NCBI GenBank assembly: GCA_017934185.1
Contig: JAGBJY010000007.1
Coordinates: forward strand, 1-42,642
Length of the DNA: 42,642 nt
Source: Bacteroidales bacterium
GTDB lineage: Bacteria > Bacteroidota > Bacteroidia > Bacteroidales > UBA932
Direction of reading: 5' to 3'
Notes under the pieces: generated by a model
What the model was told of the DNA's origin: nothing
Seen by the model: only the letters and a program-made list of their open reading frames with translations
Database searches by the model: none
Translations under genes and position numbers: made by a program
Part shown: positions 30,256 through 39,232 of the stretch, piece by piece
Numbering within the stretch: the first letter of the stretch is position 1
Layout of the letters: each line of letters opens with the position of its first letter

Positions 30256-32088
30256 ATGAAATTTGGAAAATGGGCTGTCTGGATGGCAGCCGCCTTGCTG
30301 GGCTGCGCCTGCAGTCCCGCAGAAAAACCCTCCGGAACGGAAGAGAACATTCCTGCCACCGCCGTAATCCTGAGCCGGGAGAGTCTTTCGGTGAAAGTGG
30401 GCGATGATTTTAAACTGGCCGCCCGCATACAGCCGTACAACGCTACCAATCAGACGGTTAACTGGTCGGCTGGGGATGAAAGCCTCCTTCAGATCAATGC
30501 CCAGACCGGGCAGGCAAAGGCCCTTGCCGAAGGCAGCACCACCGTTACGGCCACCGTGGCCCAAAGCACCGTATCGGCCTCCTGCAATGTGACCATTACG
30601 GCATCGGCCAAACCCAATCCGGATCCCGACCCGGACCCTGATCCAGACCCCAATCCCGACCCCGATCCGGATCCCACAGACCCCGGAGCACCTGCCGCAT
30701 ACGGCGCCGTGCCTTCCTCCGGACAAGTGGCCTGGCAGCGCCAGGAACTGCTCATGTTCTATCACTACGGCCAGGCCACCTTCAGCGGTTGGGACGGTGA
30801 AAACAGCAATTGCAACGGCAGCAGCTGGAGCGAAAGCCTCCTGCTGCAGAATTACGCCCCCACCACCATTGACGCCGACCAGTGGGTGAAAGTGGCCTAC
30901 GACAACGGCTTCAAAGAGGTGATTCTCACCGCCAAGCATCACGACGGCTTCTGCCTCTGGGACAATCCCGAGAGCACCACGGACGTGGCCAACACCAATT
31001 GCAAGAACCACACAGATGTGGTAAAGGCCGTGCGCGACGCCTGCAACAAGTACGGCGTGAACATGGGCATCTACCTCTCCCCCTGGGACCGCATGATTGA
31101 AGTCTCCGGCAAGAGCACTTCCCAGTATGAGACCATGTACAAAAACGCCCTCAAGGACCTCATGACCCGCTATGCCCCCGTGGTGGAAATGTGGTTTGAC
31201 GGTAACCACGCCGGCAATTTCAACTGGTCCAGCGTGAACCAGGTGGTCTTTGACGTGAACCCCAACTGCGTCATCTTCTCCAATGGCGGCCCCGGCTGCC
31301 GCTGGGTGGGCAACGAAAACGGCGACGCCGGCGAGACCAACTGGGCCACCATCAATATCAAGGGCCGCGGTCTTACCCCCAGCAACCTGCCCGGAGGCTA
31401 TGAAAGCTACCTTTCCCAGGGCGACCGCAACGGCGACACCTGGTGCCCGGCCGAATGTGACTTCTCCATCCAGCAGATCGGAGACCACAACGGCTGGTTC
31501 TACGGTGCCAACGATTCCCGCAAAACCGCCAAGCAGCTCATGCAGCTCTATTATGAGAGCGTGGGCCGCAACGGCGTGTTCCTGATGAATGTCCCGCCCA
31601 GCGACAAGGGCGTGATTGACGACAAGGAGAAGAAAATCATCGAGGACTTCACCACCATGCGGAAGGCCGTCTTTGCCACCAACCTGGCCGAGGGTGCCAC
31701 CGCCACGGCTTCTTCCGTGCGCGGCAATTACACCCAGGGATACGGAGCACAGAACCTGCTGGACGGCAATTACGACACTTATTTCGCCACCGACGACAAC
31801 GTCAAGACCGTTGACATTGAAATTGCCCTCAGTGGCAGCAAAACCTTCAACCGCGTGGTGCTGCAAGAGTACATCCCGCTGGGCCAGCGCGTAGAAAGCT
31901 TCACCGTCCAATACAAGAGAAACGGCAGCTGGACCGACTGGAAACAAGGGACCACCATCGGCCACAAACGCATCCTTATGGGCTCCAGCGTAACCACGGA
32001 CGCCGTGCGCATCCGGATAACCGCTGCCCTGGCCTGCCCGGTGCTCAATACCTTCGGGCTTTACAACGATACGGTTTCCGGACTATGA
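30256..32088 (+). CDS. GH29 alpha-L-fucosidase with Big2 domain, second tandem copy
   Basis: A 610-residue paralogue of the preceding enzyme with additions at the N-terminus. A lipoprotein signal (MKFGKWAVWMAAALLGCACS) is followed by a Big2-type immunoglobulin-like domain (SLSVKVGDDFKLAARIQPYN, about residues 35-115), an Asp-Pro repeat linker (about 119-142), the GH29 barrel (ELLMFYHYGQATFSGWDGEN) with nucleophile Asp315 in VVEMWFDGNH, and a C-terminal F5/8C-like domain. The domain order suggests a cell-surface enzyme held away from the membrane by the spacer, with the first copy acting nearer the membrane or in the periplasm (inference). It ends with an ATGA overlap into the DUF1573 gene. 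Confidence 0.94.
   Translation: MKFGKWAVWMAAALLGCACSPAEKPSGTEENIPATAVILSRESLSVKVGDDFKLAARIQPYNATNQTVNWSAGDESLLQINAQTGQAKALAEGSTTVTATVAQSTVSASCNVTITASAKPNPDPDPDPDPDPNPDPDPDPTDPGAPAAYGAVPSSGQVAWQRQELLMFYHYGQATFSGWDGENSNCNGSSWSESLLLQNYAPTTIDADQWVKVAYDNGFKEVILTAKHHDGFCLWDNPESTTDVANTNCKNHTDVVKAVRDACNKYGVNMGIYLSPWDRMIEVSGKSTSQYETMYKNALKDLMTRYAPVVEMWFDGNHAGNFNWSSVNQVVFDVNPNCVIFSNGGPGCRWVGNENGDAGETNWATINIKGRGLTPSNLPGGYESYLSQGDRNGDTWCPAECDFSIQQIGDHNGWFYGANDSRKTAKQLMQLYYESVGRNGVFLMNVPPSDKGVIDDKEKKIIEDFTTMRKAVFATNLAEGATATASSVRGNYTQGYGAQNLLDGNYDTYFATDDNVKTVDIEIALSGSKTFNRVVLQEYIPLGQRVESFTVQYKRNGSWTDWKQGTTIGHKRILMGSSVTTDAVRIRITAALACPVLNTFGLYNDTVSGL
30612..30681 (+). repeat. Asp-Pro dipeptide linker repeat
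   Basis: About twelve tandem repeats of a Pro-Asp or Pro-Asn codon pair (GATCCC, GACCCG and similar) encode a stiff acidic spacer between the Big2 and GH29 domains. Codons vary at the third base, so the peptide rather than the DNA is conserved. Absent from the first GH29 copy. Confidence 0.85.
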
Positions 32089-32849
32089 CCCCTCAGCACG
32101 CTGTCATTCTGAGCGCAGCGAAGAATCTCCTGCCCCTCTGCCTCCTTGTGGCCGCAGCCTGCGGCCCCAAGGACGGCATCCGCACCCTCCGCACCACCAC
32201 CTCCACGGAGGCTGACCTGGGCCGCATCAAGGAAATTGACGGCCCTGTAACGGTGCGCCTCCTGGTGAAAAACGACTATACCGATACCCTGTACCCTGTT
32301 CACCTGTACACCCCTTGCGCCTGCACCCAGGTGCAGTTTGACCGCAAACCGGTGCCTCCTGGGCAGGACGAGGTGCTGCTGGTGAGCTACAACCCCGCCT
32401 ATCGGCCCGGCCCCATGATGGAAGAATTTGTAGTGTATTACAGCAACTCCCCCGTCAAGACCCGCAGCCTGGTCATCAAGGGCGAAGTCATCGGCTACAA
32501 CCATCCCATTGAGGAAGACCGGCCCTATGCCTTCGGCGAAGGGCTGTACATGAGCCACAAGGTCCTGAGCTTCGGGGCCTGCCGGCCCGGCGAAACCCGC
32601 GACATGTTCTTCCGCCACGGCAACGGGAATTCGCACAAATCTGTCATCCATTTTGAGATTCCTTCCCAGTGGCAGCCGTATCTGAGGATGCGCCAGCCCG
32701 GCAAAATGAAGGCCGATGAACGGGACACCATTCATGTCAAGTTCACCATGCCGGAAGGAATTGATTCAGTGGAGTTTACCGTTCAGCCCACGGTGGACGG
32801 CGCCCTCACCGAAGAAAAATTGACCATCCGGGCCGTCTTAAAGCAATAA
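32085..32849 (+). CDS. DUF1573 lipoprotein
   Basis: A 254-residue exported protein with one or two DUF1573 immunoglobulin-like modules (about 45-120: EADLGRIKEIDGPVTVRLLV, then the TPCACTQV motif, PPGQDEVLLVSYNPAYRPGP). DUF1573 proteins are frequent in Bacteroidetes as periplasmic or surface lipoproteins; function is not established. The signal peptide ends LLVAAACGPKDG, but its first third (AVILSAAKNL) is encoded by a dispersed repeat. The start overlaps the fucosidase stop (ATGA), so it is translationally coupled to the enzyme operon. A later start is possible only by losing the signal peptide. A promoter for SusC follows. Confidence 0.85.
   Translation: MTPQHAVILSAAKNLLPLCLLVAAACGPKDGIRTLRTTTSTEADLGRIKEIDGPVTVRLLVKNDYTDTLYPVHLYTPCACTQVQFDRKPVPPGQDEVLLVSYNPAYRPGPMMEEFVVYYSNSPVKTRSLVIKGEVIGYNHPIEEDRPYAFGEGLYMSHKVLSFGACRPGETRDMFFRHGNGNSHKSVIHFEIPSQWQPYLRMRQPGKMKADERDTIHVKFTMPEGIDSVEFTVQPTVDGALTEEKLTIRAVLKQ
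32102..32130. repeat. Dispersed palindromic repeat inside a signal-peptide coding region
   Basis: The same repeat as at 753-778 in the opposite orientation (25 of 26 bases; core GTCATTCTGAGCG, then AGCGAAGAATCT). Here it encodes VILSAAKNL in a lipoprotein signal peptide. Confidence 0.85.
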
Positions 32850-32890
32850 TTTTTTAACAAAAAATCCGTTCAATTGTTCTAAATTATTGC

Positions 32891-32898
32891 TAACTTTG
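32891..32898 (+). promoter_or_regulatory. -7 box for the SusC/SusD/GH18 operon
   Basis: TAACTTTG matches TAnnTTTG and lies 54 bases before the SusC ATG. The upstream 45 bases are AT-rich; no TTTG at 19-21 bases, so activation may need a regulator. None is encoded in the window. Confidence 0.6.
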
Positions 32899-32952
32899 CA
32901 TGCTTAAACCTTTTAGCTACTGCTAACAACCAAATATAACCAAACACAACCT

Positions 32953-35900
32953 ATGAGTTACCAACTTAAGCGAGTTCTTGCAGGAGCCATCACAGCTCTT
33001 GCCGGACTGTTCGTAGCCGGCACACTCGCCATGGCCCAAAACCGGACCGTGACGGGCACCGTGCTGGATGACTACGGCGAGCCCCTCATCGGCGCAAGTG
33101 TGACTGCAGAAGGAGTGACGCCCCCGCTGGGCGTCGTCACCGACCTGGACGGACGTTATGAGATTTCCGTTCCCGCCGGCGTGACGCAGCTGCGTTTCTC
33201 TTTCATCGGCCAGGAAGACGCCCTTGAGACCATCGGCAGCCGCAGTGTCATTGATGTAACCCTCGTGGCTGCCAACAACGTCCTCAACGCGACGGTAGTC
33301 ACCGCCATGGGTATCAAGAAGGAGGAGAAATCCCTCTCCTACAACGTACAGCAAACCAAACTGGAGGGCGTTTCTCCGGTGGGTTCGTTCGTCAACAGCC
33401 TCAACGGTAAGGTGGCGGGCGTTTCCATCAGCCAGTCCTCCACGGGTGTGGGCGGCAGCTCCCGTATCGTGATGCGCGGCTCCAAGTCCATCTCCAACAA
33501 CAACAATGCGCTGTACGTGATTGACGGTATTCCCATGCAGTCCCTGCGCGGAACCCAGCCGGAAGGTGTATACGCCGGCGCCGGGCAGACCGGTGACGTG
33601 CTGGGCTCCATCAACCAGGACGATATCGAGAGCATCTCCGTGCTCTCCGGCCCTTCGGCCGCAGCCCTGTACGGTGCCAACGCCGCCAACGGTGTTATTA
33701 TCATCACCACCAAGAAGGGCGGGAAGGACAAGCTGGACATTGACTACAGCAACTCCACCACCTTCTCCCGGGCCTTTGTGATGCCGCAGTTCCAGAGCAC
33801 CTACGGTGCCACCGCTCCCGGATCCTTCTACAGCTGGGGCGCCAAGCTGGACACGCCGTCCACCTACAACCCGCGCGATTACTTCCAGACGGGCCTGAAC
33901 GAGGTGAACTCCCTGGCCGTTTCCACCGGCACCGAGCGCAGCCAGACCTACCTTTCCGCTGCTGTTGCCAATGCCCGCGGCATTGTGCACAACAACAATG
34001 TGAACCGTTACAACCTGAGCTTCCGCAACACCACGGACATTGTCAAGGACATCCTCACCATGGACGTAAACATCACGTACGGACGCGTGAACGAGCAGAA
34101 CATGATTGCCCAGGGTGAATACGGCAACCCCATTGTGCCGGTGTACCTCTTCCCCGCCAGCGAAGACTGGTCCAGGGTACAGATTTACGAGCGCTACGAC
34201 ATCGGCCGCGGCCTCAAAACCCAGTTCTGGCCCTACGACTTCGAACATTCCATGCAGAACCCCTACTGGATTACGGAACATCAGAAATGGCAGAACGGCA
34301 AGAACCGTCTCATGGGCAGCGCCCAGCTCTCCTACAAGCCCTGGAAGTGGCTCACCCTGAGCGCCCGTGCCAAATATGACCGCACCGACGAAGTGCAGGA
34401 GCAGAAATTTGATGCCGGCACCAACACCCTCTTCACCGCCTCCAAGCATGGCCGTTACTACCGTAACAACCAGTACACGGAGCAGAAGTTCGGGGAAGTG
34501 CTGGCCACCTTCAACAAATACTTCGGAGACAACATTGTGAACCTCTCCGGCGTAGTGGGTGCCAACATTGACGACATTGCTTTCCGCACCGACTGGATTG
34601 GCGGTCCCCTGGCCCAGGTGAACAACAAGTTCGACCTGAACAACATTGACCGCGCCAGCGCCAATACTTCCGTAGGAACCGACGGTTACCGCATGCAGAA
34701 CCAGTCCGTCTTCGCCAACGCCCAGGTGGGCTTCCGCAGCAAGGTTTATCTGGACATGACCTTCCGCGCCGACTGGAACTCGGCCCTCTGGACGGCCGGT
34801 GCCATCACCTACCCCACCATCGGCCTCTCCGGCATTGTGACGGAAATCATTCCCGGTATGAAGAGCAGTTTCTTCCCTTACTGGAAGATCCGCGCCTCCT
34901 ATTCCGAGGTAGGTAACTCTCCGGATCCCGCCCTGTACCTGCTGGATCCCCGCGCCGAGCAGAAAGAAGGTGCCATCACCCGCAATACCCGCCGTGCCAA
35001 TACCGACCTCAAGCCGGAGCGCACCAAATCCTGGGAAGTGGGGACCAACATCCACTTCTTTGACAGCAAGGTCCAGTTGGACGCTACCTATTATAAGGCC
35101 AGCACCTTCAACCAGTTCTACAATCCCCGTCTGTCCTCCACCTCCACCAACAGCAATATTTATCTGAACGGCGGCCAGGTGGACAACTGGGGCGTGGAAA
35201 TGGCCCTGCGCTACGACGACAACGCGGGCAAGTTCAACTGGGGCACCTACCTCACCTGGACTTGGAACCAGAACAAGATTGTGGACCTGCATTTCACCGA
35301 TCCCGTCACCGGTGAAACCTATGACGGAAACGGCCTCCCCATGGGCGGCTTCGGCGGTGTGAACACCTTCCTCTATGAAGGCGGCACCCTGGGTGATGTG
35401 TATGTAACCACCATCGCTACCGACGAAAAAGGCTTCTACAGCCTCAACTCCGCCGGTATGATTCAGGCCGATTACAATGAAAGCAACATGATTTACGCCG
35501 GCACCACTGATGCCAAGCACCGCCTGAGCTGGGGTGGCCATCTGGGTTACGGCGGATTCACAGCCAACTTCCTCTTCACGGCCCGTCTGGGCGGCGTTGC
35601 CATTTCCAAGACCCAGGCTATCCTGGATTACTATGGTATTTCCAAGGATACGGCAGACGCCCGCGAAGTGGGATACTTTGACTTCAACGGCATGCGCACC
35701 TATGACGTGCAGGGCTATTACCAGACCCTGGGCGTGCGCGACGGTGTGATGAGCCAGTATGTCTATGACGCCACCAACGTACGCCTCGCCGAGGTTTCCC
35801 TGGGCTACGACTTCCCGGTTTCCAAATGGGGAACCTGGATCAAGGGCCTGAACCTGTCCGTGGTGGGCAACAACCTGGCCATGCTCTACCTCAAGGCTCC

Positions 35901-36471
35901 GTTCGATCCCGAAATGACCTCCAACGTGGGCACTTACAACCAGGGCGTAGACTACTTCATGCAGCCTTCCACCCGCAGCCTGGGCTTCTCCGTGAAGGTG
36001 AAATTCGGCGGCAGCACCGCCGAGAAGGCCCCTGCAGCCCCTGTGCAGGTAGAACCCTATGTGGCTCCCAAGCCTGAGATTGTGAAGGAAATCGTAGAGA
36101 AGGAAGTCATCAAGGAAGTGGTGAAGGAAGTTCCCGCCAAGACCCTCAAGGGCATCTACGAGGACGACCTGTACTTTGTCATCGGCAAGGCCGAAATCCG
36201 TCCGGATGAAGCTTTCAAGCTGGGACAGATTGCACAGATCCTGAAGGACAACCCGGATGCCAAGGTTACCGTTACCGGCTATGCCGACAGCGCTACCGGC
36301 ACCCCTGCCATCAACAAGGCCCTCTCCGAGAAGCGCGCCGACAAGGTGGTGGAAATGCTCACCAAGGCCGGCATCAGCGCCAGCCGCATCAGCTACACCG
36401 CTGCCGGCACCGACCGCGACGCTTCCCTGAAACCCGAAAATAACCGTGTTGCCGTGTGCATCGTTAAATAA
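32953..36471 (+). CDS. SusC/RagA TonB-dependent transporter fused to an OmpA-like domain (second)
   Basis: A 1172-residue outer-membrane importer with signal peptide (ending GTLAMAQ), carboxypeptidase-regulatory-like domain (VTGTVLDDYGEPLIGASVTA), plug (VVTAMGIKKEEKSLSYNVQQ, then GSSRIVMRGSKSISNNNNAL) and barrel. The barrel closes near residue 1021 with LGFSVKVKFGGS. A 151-residue extension follows: a linker with EIVKEIVEKEVIKEVVKEV and an OmpA-like domain containing TVTGYADSATGTP and NKALSEKRADKVVEML. The extension is very similar to that of the other SusC at 12 kb, although the barrels differ. It is first in an operon with SusD, a GH18 and surface lipoproteins, so it should import the released oligosaccharides. 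Confidence 0.95.
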   Translation: MSYQLKRVLAGAITALAGLFVAGTLAMAQNRTVTGTVLDDYGEPLIGASVTAEGVTPPLGVVTDLDGRYEISVPAGVTQLRFSFIGQEDALETIGSRSVIDVTLVAANNVLNATVVTAMGIKKEEKSLSYNVQQTKLEGVSPVGSFVNSLNGKVAGVSISQSSTGVGGSSRIVMRGSKSISNNNNALYVIDGIPMQSLRGTQPEGVYAGAGQTGDVLGSINQDDIESISVLSGPSAAALYGANAANGVIIITTKKGGKDKLDIDYSNSTTFSRAFVMPQFQSTYGATAPGSFYSWGAKLDTPSTYNPRDYFQTGLNEVNSLAVSTGTERSQTYLSAAVANARGIVHNNNVNRYNLSFRNTTDIVKDILTMDVNITYGRVNEQNMIAQGEYGNPIVPVYLFPASEDWSRVQIYERYDIGRGLKTQFWPYDFEHSMQNPYWITEHQKWQNGKNRLMGSAQLSYKPWKWLTLSARAKYDRTDEVQEQKFDAGTNTLFTASKHGRYYRNNQYTEQKFGEVLATFNKYFGDNIVNLSGVVGANIDDIAFRTDWIGGPLAQVNNKFDLNNIDRASANTSVGTDGYRMQNQSVFANAQVGFRSKVYLDMTFRADWNSALWTAGAITYPTIGLSGIVTEIIPGMKSSFFPYWKIRASYSEVGNSPDPALYLLDPRAEQKEGAITRNTRRANTDLKPERTKSWEVGTNIHFFDSKVQLDATYYKASTFNQFYNPRLSSTSTNSNIYLNGGQVDNWGVEMALRYDDNAGKFNWGTYLTWTWNQNKIVDLHFTDPVTGETYDGNGLPMGGFGGVNTFLYEGGTLGDVYVTTIATDEKGFYSLNSAGMIQADYNESNMIYAGTTDAKHRLSWGGHLGYGGFTANFLFTARLGGVAISKTQAILDYYGISKDTADAREVGYFDFNGMRTYDVQGYYQTLGVRDGVMSQYVYDATNVRLAEVSLGYDFPVSKWGTWIKGLNLSVVGNNLAMLYLKAPFDPEMTSNVGTYNQGVDYFMQPSTRSLGFSVKVKFGGSTAEKAPAAPVQVEPYVAPKPEIVKEIVEKEVIKEVVKEVPAKTLKGIYEDDLYFVIGKAEIRPDEAFKLGQIAQILKDNPDAKVTVTGYADSATGTPAINKALSEKRADKVVEMLTKAGISASRISYTAAGTDRDASLKPENNRVAVCIVK

Positions 36472-36479
36472 CAAGAGCT

Positions 36480-38060
36480 ATGAACATCAAGAATATATTC
36501 AAAGGAATTGCCCTCGTGGCCCTCTCCACCGCTGTTCTGGCCGGGTGCACCAAAGGTTTTGAAAATCTGAACAAGGATGTGTTCGGCGTGAGCGACGAAC
36601 AGATGGCACAGGACGGTCTGGCCCTGGGCGGTATGCTCCAGCAGCTGGAACGTTCGGTGATTATCTTCCGCGACGGTACCTATCTGGATTCCGACTACCA
36701 GATTATGTACAACCTCTGTGCAGAAACCTGGTGCGGATATATGGCCCCCACCCTGAGTGACGGACACAATGCCGGCTGGGACGTGACCGACGGCTGGCAC
36801 CGCCGCATGTTCACCGTCAAGTACGAGTACGGTATGGGCGGATACAAAGATTTTGAACAGGCCGCCCTGGAACTGGGCATGGAGAACGAACTGGCCTTGG
36901 CCAAAGTGCTCAAAGTGGCCACCATGCATCAGGTAGCCGACTACTACGGCCCCATCGCCTACTCCCACTACGGAGAACTCACCAACCTGTACGACCCCCT
37001 GGACCAGGTATACACCCAGTTCTTCCAAGAGCTGGACAGCGCCATCGAGACCCTGGAGAAAGTAGCCGCCTCCGGCGCCAAACTGCTGGAAGACTATGAC
37101 CTGGTATATAACGGCGATGCCACCAAGTGGGTGGAATTTGCCAACTCCCTGCGCTTACGTCTTGCCATGCGCGTACGCTTTGCCGATGCCGAACTGGCCC
37201 GCACCGAGGCCGAAAAGTCCCTGGCCAGCCCCTTCGGCGTCATTGAGAGCAACAATGACAACGCTGTCATGAGCGGCGTAGACCACCATCCCATCTATGA
37301 AATCAACGTAAACTTCAACGATGCCGACACCCAGGTGGGCGCCTCGCTGGACGTTTATCTGAACGGGTACAACGATCCCCGTAAGTTCCTGTATGCCAAG
37401 CCTGCCGGTGACGGCAACCTGCATGGTGTGCGTCCTGCTGTGGCCCCTTCGGCCTGGACCAATTACAAGAACACCGCCGCCAAGGTATCGGCCCCCAATG
37501 CCAGCCTCTATAAGATTTGCTGGCTCAATGCCGCAGAAGTGGCTTTCCTTCGTGCCGAAGGCGCCCTTATCGGCTGGAACATGGGTGGCAGCGCCAAGGA
37601 TTTCTACGAGCAGGGCATCAAACTTTCTTTCGAGGAATGGGGTGCCGAGGGGGCCAATAATTACCTTGCCAATACCACGGCCAAACCCGCCGAGTTCCGC
37701 GATAACGTGAGCCGTAACCACACCGCAGCCCCGTCTTCCGTAACCATTGCCTGGAATGAAAGCGCAAGCCTGGAAACCAAGCTGGAGAAAATCGGCACGC
37801 AGAAATGGCTGGCCCTTTTCCCCAACAGCTGTGAGGCCTGGGCCGAATATCGCCGCCTGCACTATCCGGTACTGGTTGCTCCCGTTACCAACTTCTCCAA
37901 CGGTATTGTGAATACCGACCAGGGTATCCGCCGCGTACCGTATCCTGTCTCCGAGCAGACCGACAATGCCGCCGGTTACGCCTCCGGTGTAAGCGCCCTT
38001 GGTGGCAACGACAATGCCGGTGTCCGTCTGTGGTGGGATCAGAAACCGTTTAACAATTAA
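36480..38060 (+). CDS. SusD-like glycan-binding lipoprotein
   Basis: A 526-residue SusD/RagB-family protein of normal length, partner of the SusC encoded 8 bases upstream. The signal peptide ends LSTAVLAGC, followed by TKGFENLNKDVFGVSDEQMA. Conserved SusD segments include LAKVLKVATMHQVADYYGPI (first helical repeat pair), FANSLRLRLAMRV and AEVAFLRAEGALIGWNMGG near the end, plus the closing GVRLWWDQKPF. It should hold glycan at the surface and close the SusC barrel. The stop is 14 bases from the GH18 start. Confidence 0.94.
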   Translation: MNIKNIFKGIALVALSTAVLAGCTKGFENLNKDVFGVSDEQMAQDGLALGGMLQQLERSVIIFRDGTYLDSDYQIMYNLCAETWCGYMAPTLSDGHNAGWDVTDGWHRRMFTVKYEYGMGGYKDFEQAALELGMENELALAKVLKVATMHQVADYYGPIAYSHYGELTNLYDPLDQVYTQFFQELDSAIETLEKVAASGAKLLEDYDLVYNGDATKWVEFANSLRLRLAMRVRFADAELARTEAEKSLASPFGVIESNNDNAVMSGVDHHPIYEINVNFNDADTQVGASLDVYLNGYNDPRKFLYAKPAGDGNLHGVRPAVAPSAWTNYKNTAAKVSAPNASLYKICWLNAAEVAFLRAEGALIGWNMGGSAKDFYEQGIKLSFEEWGAEGANNYLANTTAKPAEFRDNVSRNHTAAPSSVTIAWNESASLETKLEKIGTQKWLALFPNSCEAWAEYRRLHYPVLVAPVTNFSNGIVNTDQGIRRVPYPVSEQTDNAAGYASGVSALGGNDNAGVRLWWDQKPFNN

Positions 38061-38074
38061 TGACGGTCGCATCT

Positions 38075-39223
38075 ATGAAAAGAATCAATTACATACTTTC
38101 AGTTGCCCTCGCCGCTGTGCTCCTTTCCGGCTGTGACACCCAAGTGGAGAAACTTCAGCTCCAGCAGTTCAAGAACTACAGCCTGAACGAAGCGGACATG
38201 TCGGCCGAAGACCTGGCTTATTATAAGAACCTCCGGGAATGGAAAGCTTCCAAGCACACCATTTCCTACGTATACTTTGCCGCATGGGCACCCCCGGAGG
38301 GCGCAACCAGCCTGTACATCGAGTACAAGAACATGAAGCCCCGCTTCATGTCCCTTCCGGATTCGCTGGACATCGTGAACCTCTGGATGGGCACGCCCAT
38401 GAAGGATGAGTACACGGATGCCTGCTTCTACGGAGATGTCAAGAACCCCGAGACCGGCGAGATTGAGCGCGGTCCCATGCACAACTACGACTATTCTCCC
38501 AACGCTTACTTCGACCTTGAGTACTGCCAGAAGTTCAAAGGCACCAAGTTCGTCATGCACGCCGATGCTTCCCACTACGGCCAGGAATTCGAACTGGACG
38601 GCAAGTATTATCAGGTAAGCCAGGGCGATGAAGAATCCATCCGCGCCTATGGCCGCCTGGTGGTGGACATTGTGAACACCCATGGCCTGGACGGTGTAGA
38701 CTTCGACTACGAAGGTTGGGGTTCCCAGCAGATTTTCTGGGTCATTGACGAAGTGGGCAAATACTTCGGCCCGCAAGGCGCAGATCCTTCCAAACTCCTG
38801 ATTGTGGACTACTTCGGCGGTTATCCCGACGGCAACATCGAGCCTTACATCAACTATCTGGTGAAGCAGGCTTACTCTGCCCAGGGTGCCGGCGTGGGCG
38901 GTCCCGGCTGGTGCCCCGCAGAGAAGATGGTCTACTGCGAGCAGTATGAGCAGTCTTCCAGCGAAGGCATGAACTACCTCAACGGCGGTTATCCCACCGG
39001 CCAGAAGAACGACAAGGGCGAGACCATGTACACCCTGGAGACCTATGCCCGTCATTCTTCCTCTGCCACCAACGGCGAAGGCGGCGGTTTCGGCGCCTAC
39101 TACATCGACAACGACTACGACAATGGCGAAACGGCCCTGAAGAACAAAGGCTATGCAGATTATCACTATAGCTCCTATGGCTTCCTGCGCCGCGCCATCC
39201 AGATTATCAACCCCCACAAATAG
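38075..39223 (+). CDS. GH18 lipoprotein, endo-beta-N-acetylglucosaminidase-like
   Basis: A 382-residue protein with a lipoprotein signal (MKRINYILSVALAAVLLSGC) and a GH18 barrel. The catalytic motif DxxDxDxE is complete: DGVDFDYE, with Asp206, Asp209, Asp211 and proton donor Glu213. It lacks obvious accessory domains. In Bacteroides, GH18 enzymes sitting next to SusC/SusD in this way release N-glycans by cutting between the two core GlcNAc residues, and I infer the same here. Catalytically dead GH18-like binding proteins also occur in such loci, but the intact motif argues against this. I start at ATG 38075, because the ATG at 38060 overlaps the SusD stop and adds five residues before the signal peptide. 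Confidence 0.9.
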   Translation: MKRINYILSVALAAVLLSGCDTQVEKLQLQQFKNYSLNEADMSAEDLAYYKNLREWKASKHTISYVYFAAWAPPEGATSLYIEYKNMKPRFMSLPDSLDIVNLWMGTPMKDEYTDACFYGDVKNPETGEIERGPMHNYDYSPNAYFDLEYCQKFKGTKFVMHADASHYGQEFELDGKYYQVSQGDEESIRAYGRLVVDIVNTHGLDGVDFDYEGWGSQQIFWVIDEVGKYFGPQGADPSKLLIVDYFGGYPDGNIEPYINYLVKQAYSAQGAGVGGPGWCPAEKMVYCEQYEQSSSEGMNYLNGGYPTGQKNDKGETMYTLETYARHSSSATNGEGGGFGAYYIDNDYDNGETALKNKGYADYHYSSYGFLRRAIQIINPHK

Positions 39224-39232
39224 ACCATGACC

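Noticed and set aside
28798-31965. 1055-codon antisense frame across both fucosidases, rich in Gly and Val.
   Set aside because: The two similar halves merely reflect the duplicated GH29 genes on the plus strand.
32849-32870. Terminator between the DUF1573 gene and SusC.
   Set aside because: TTTTTT-AAC-AAAAAA is a weak AT-only stem without a GC core; read-through from the enzyme genes into SusC cannot be excluded.
32923-36474. 1183-codon antisense frame opposite the second SusC.
   Set aside because: The SusC frame has all expected domains; the antisense frame has none.
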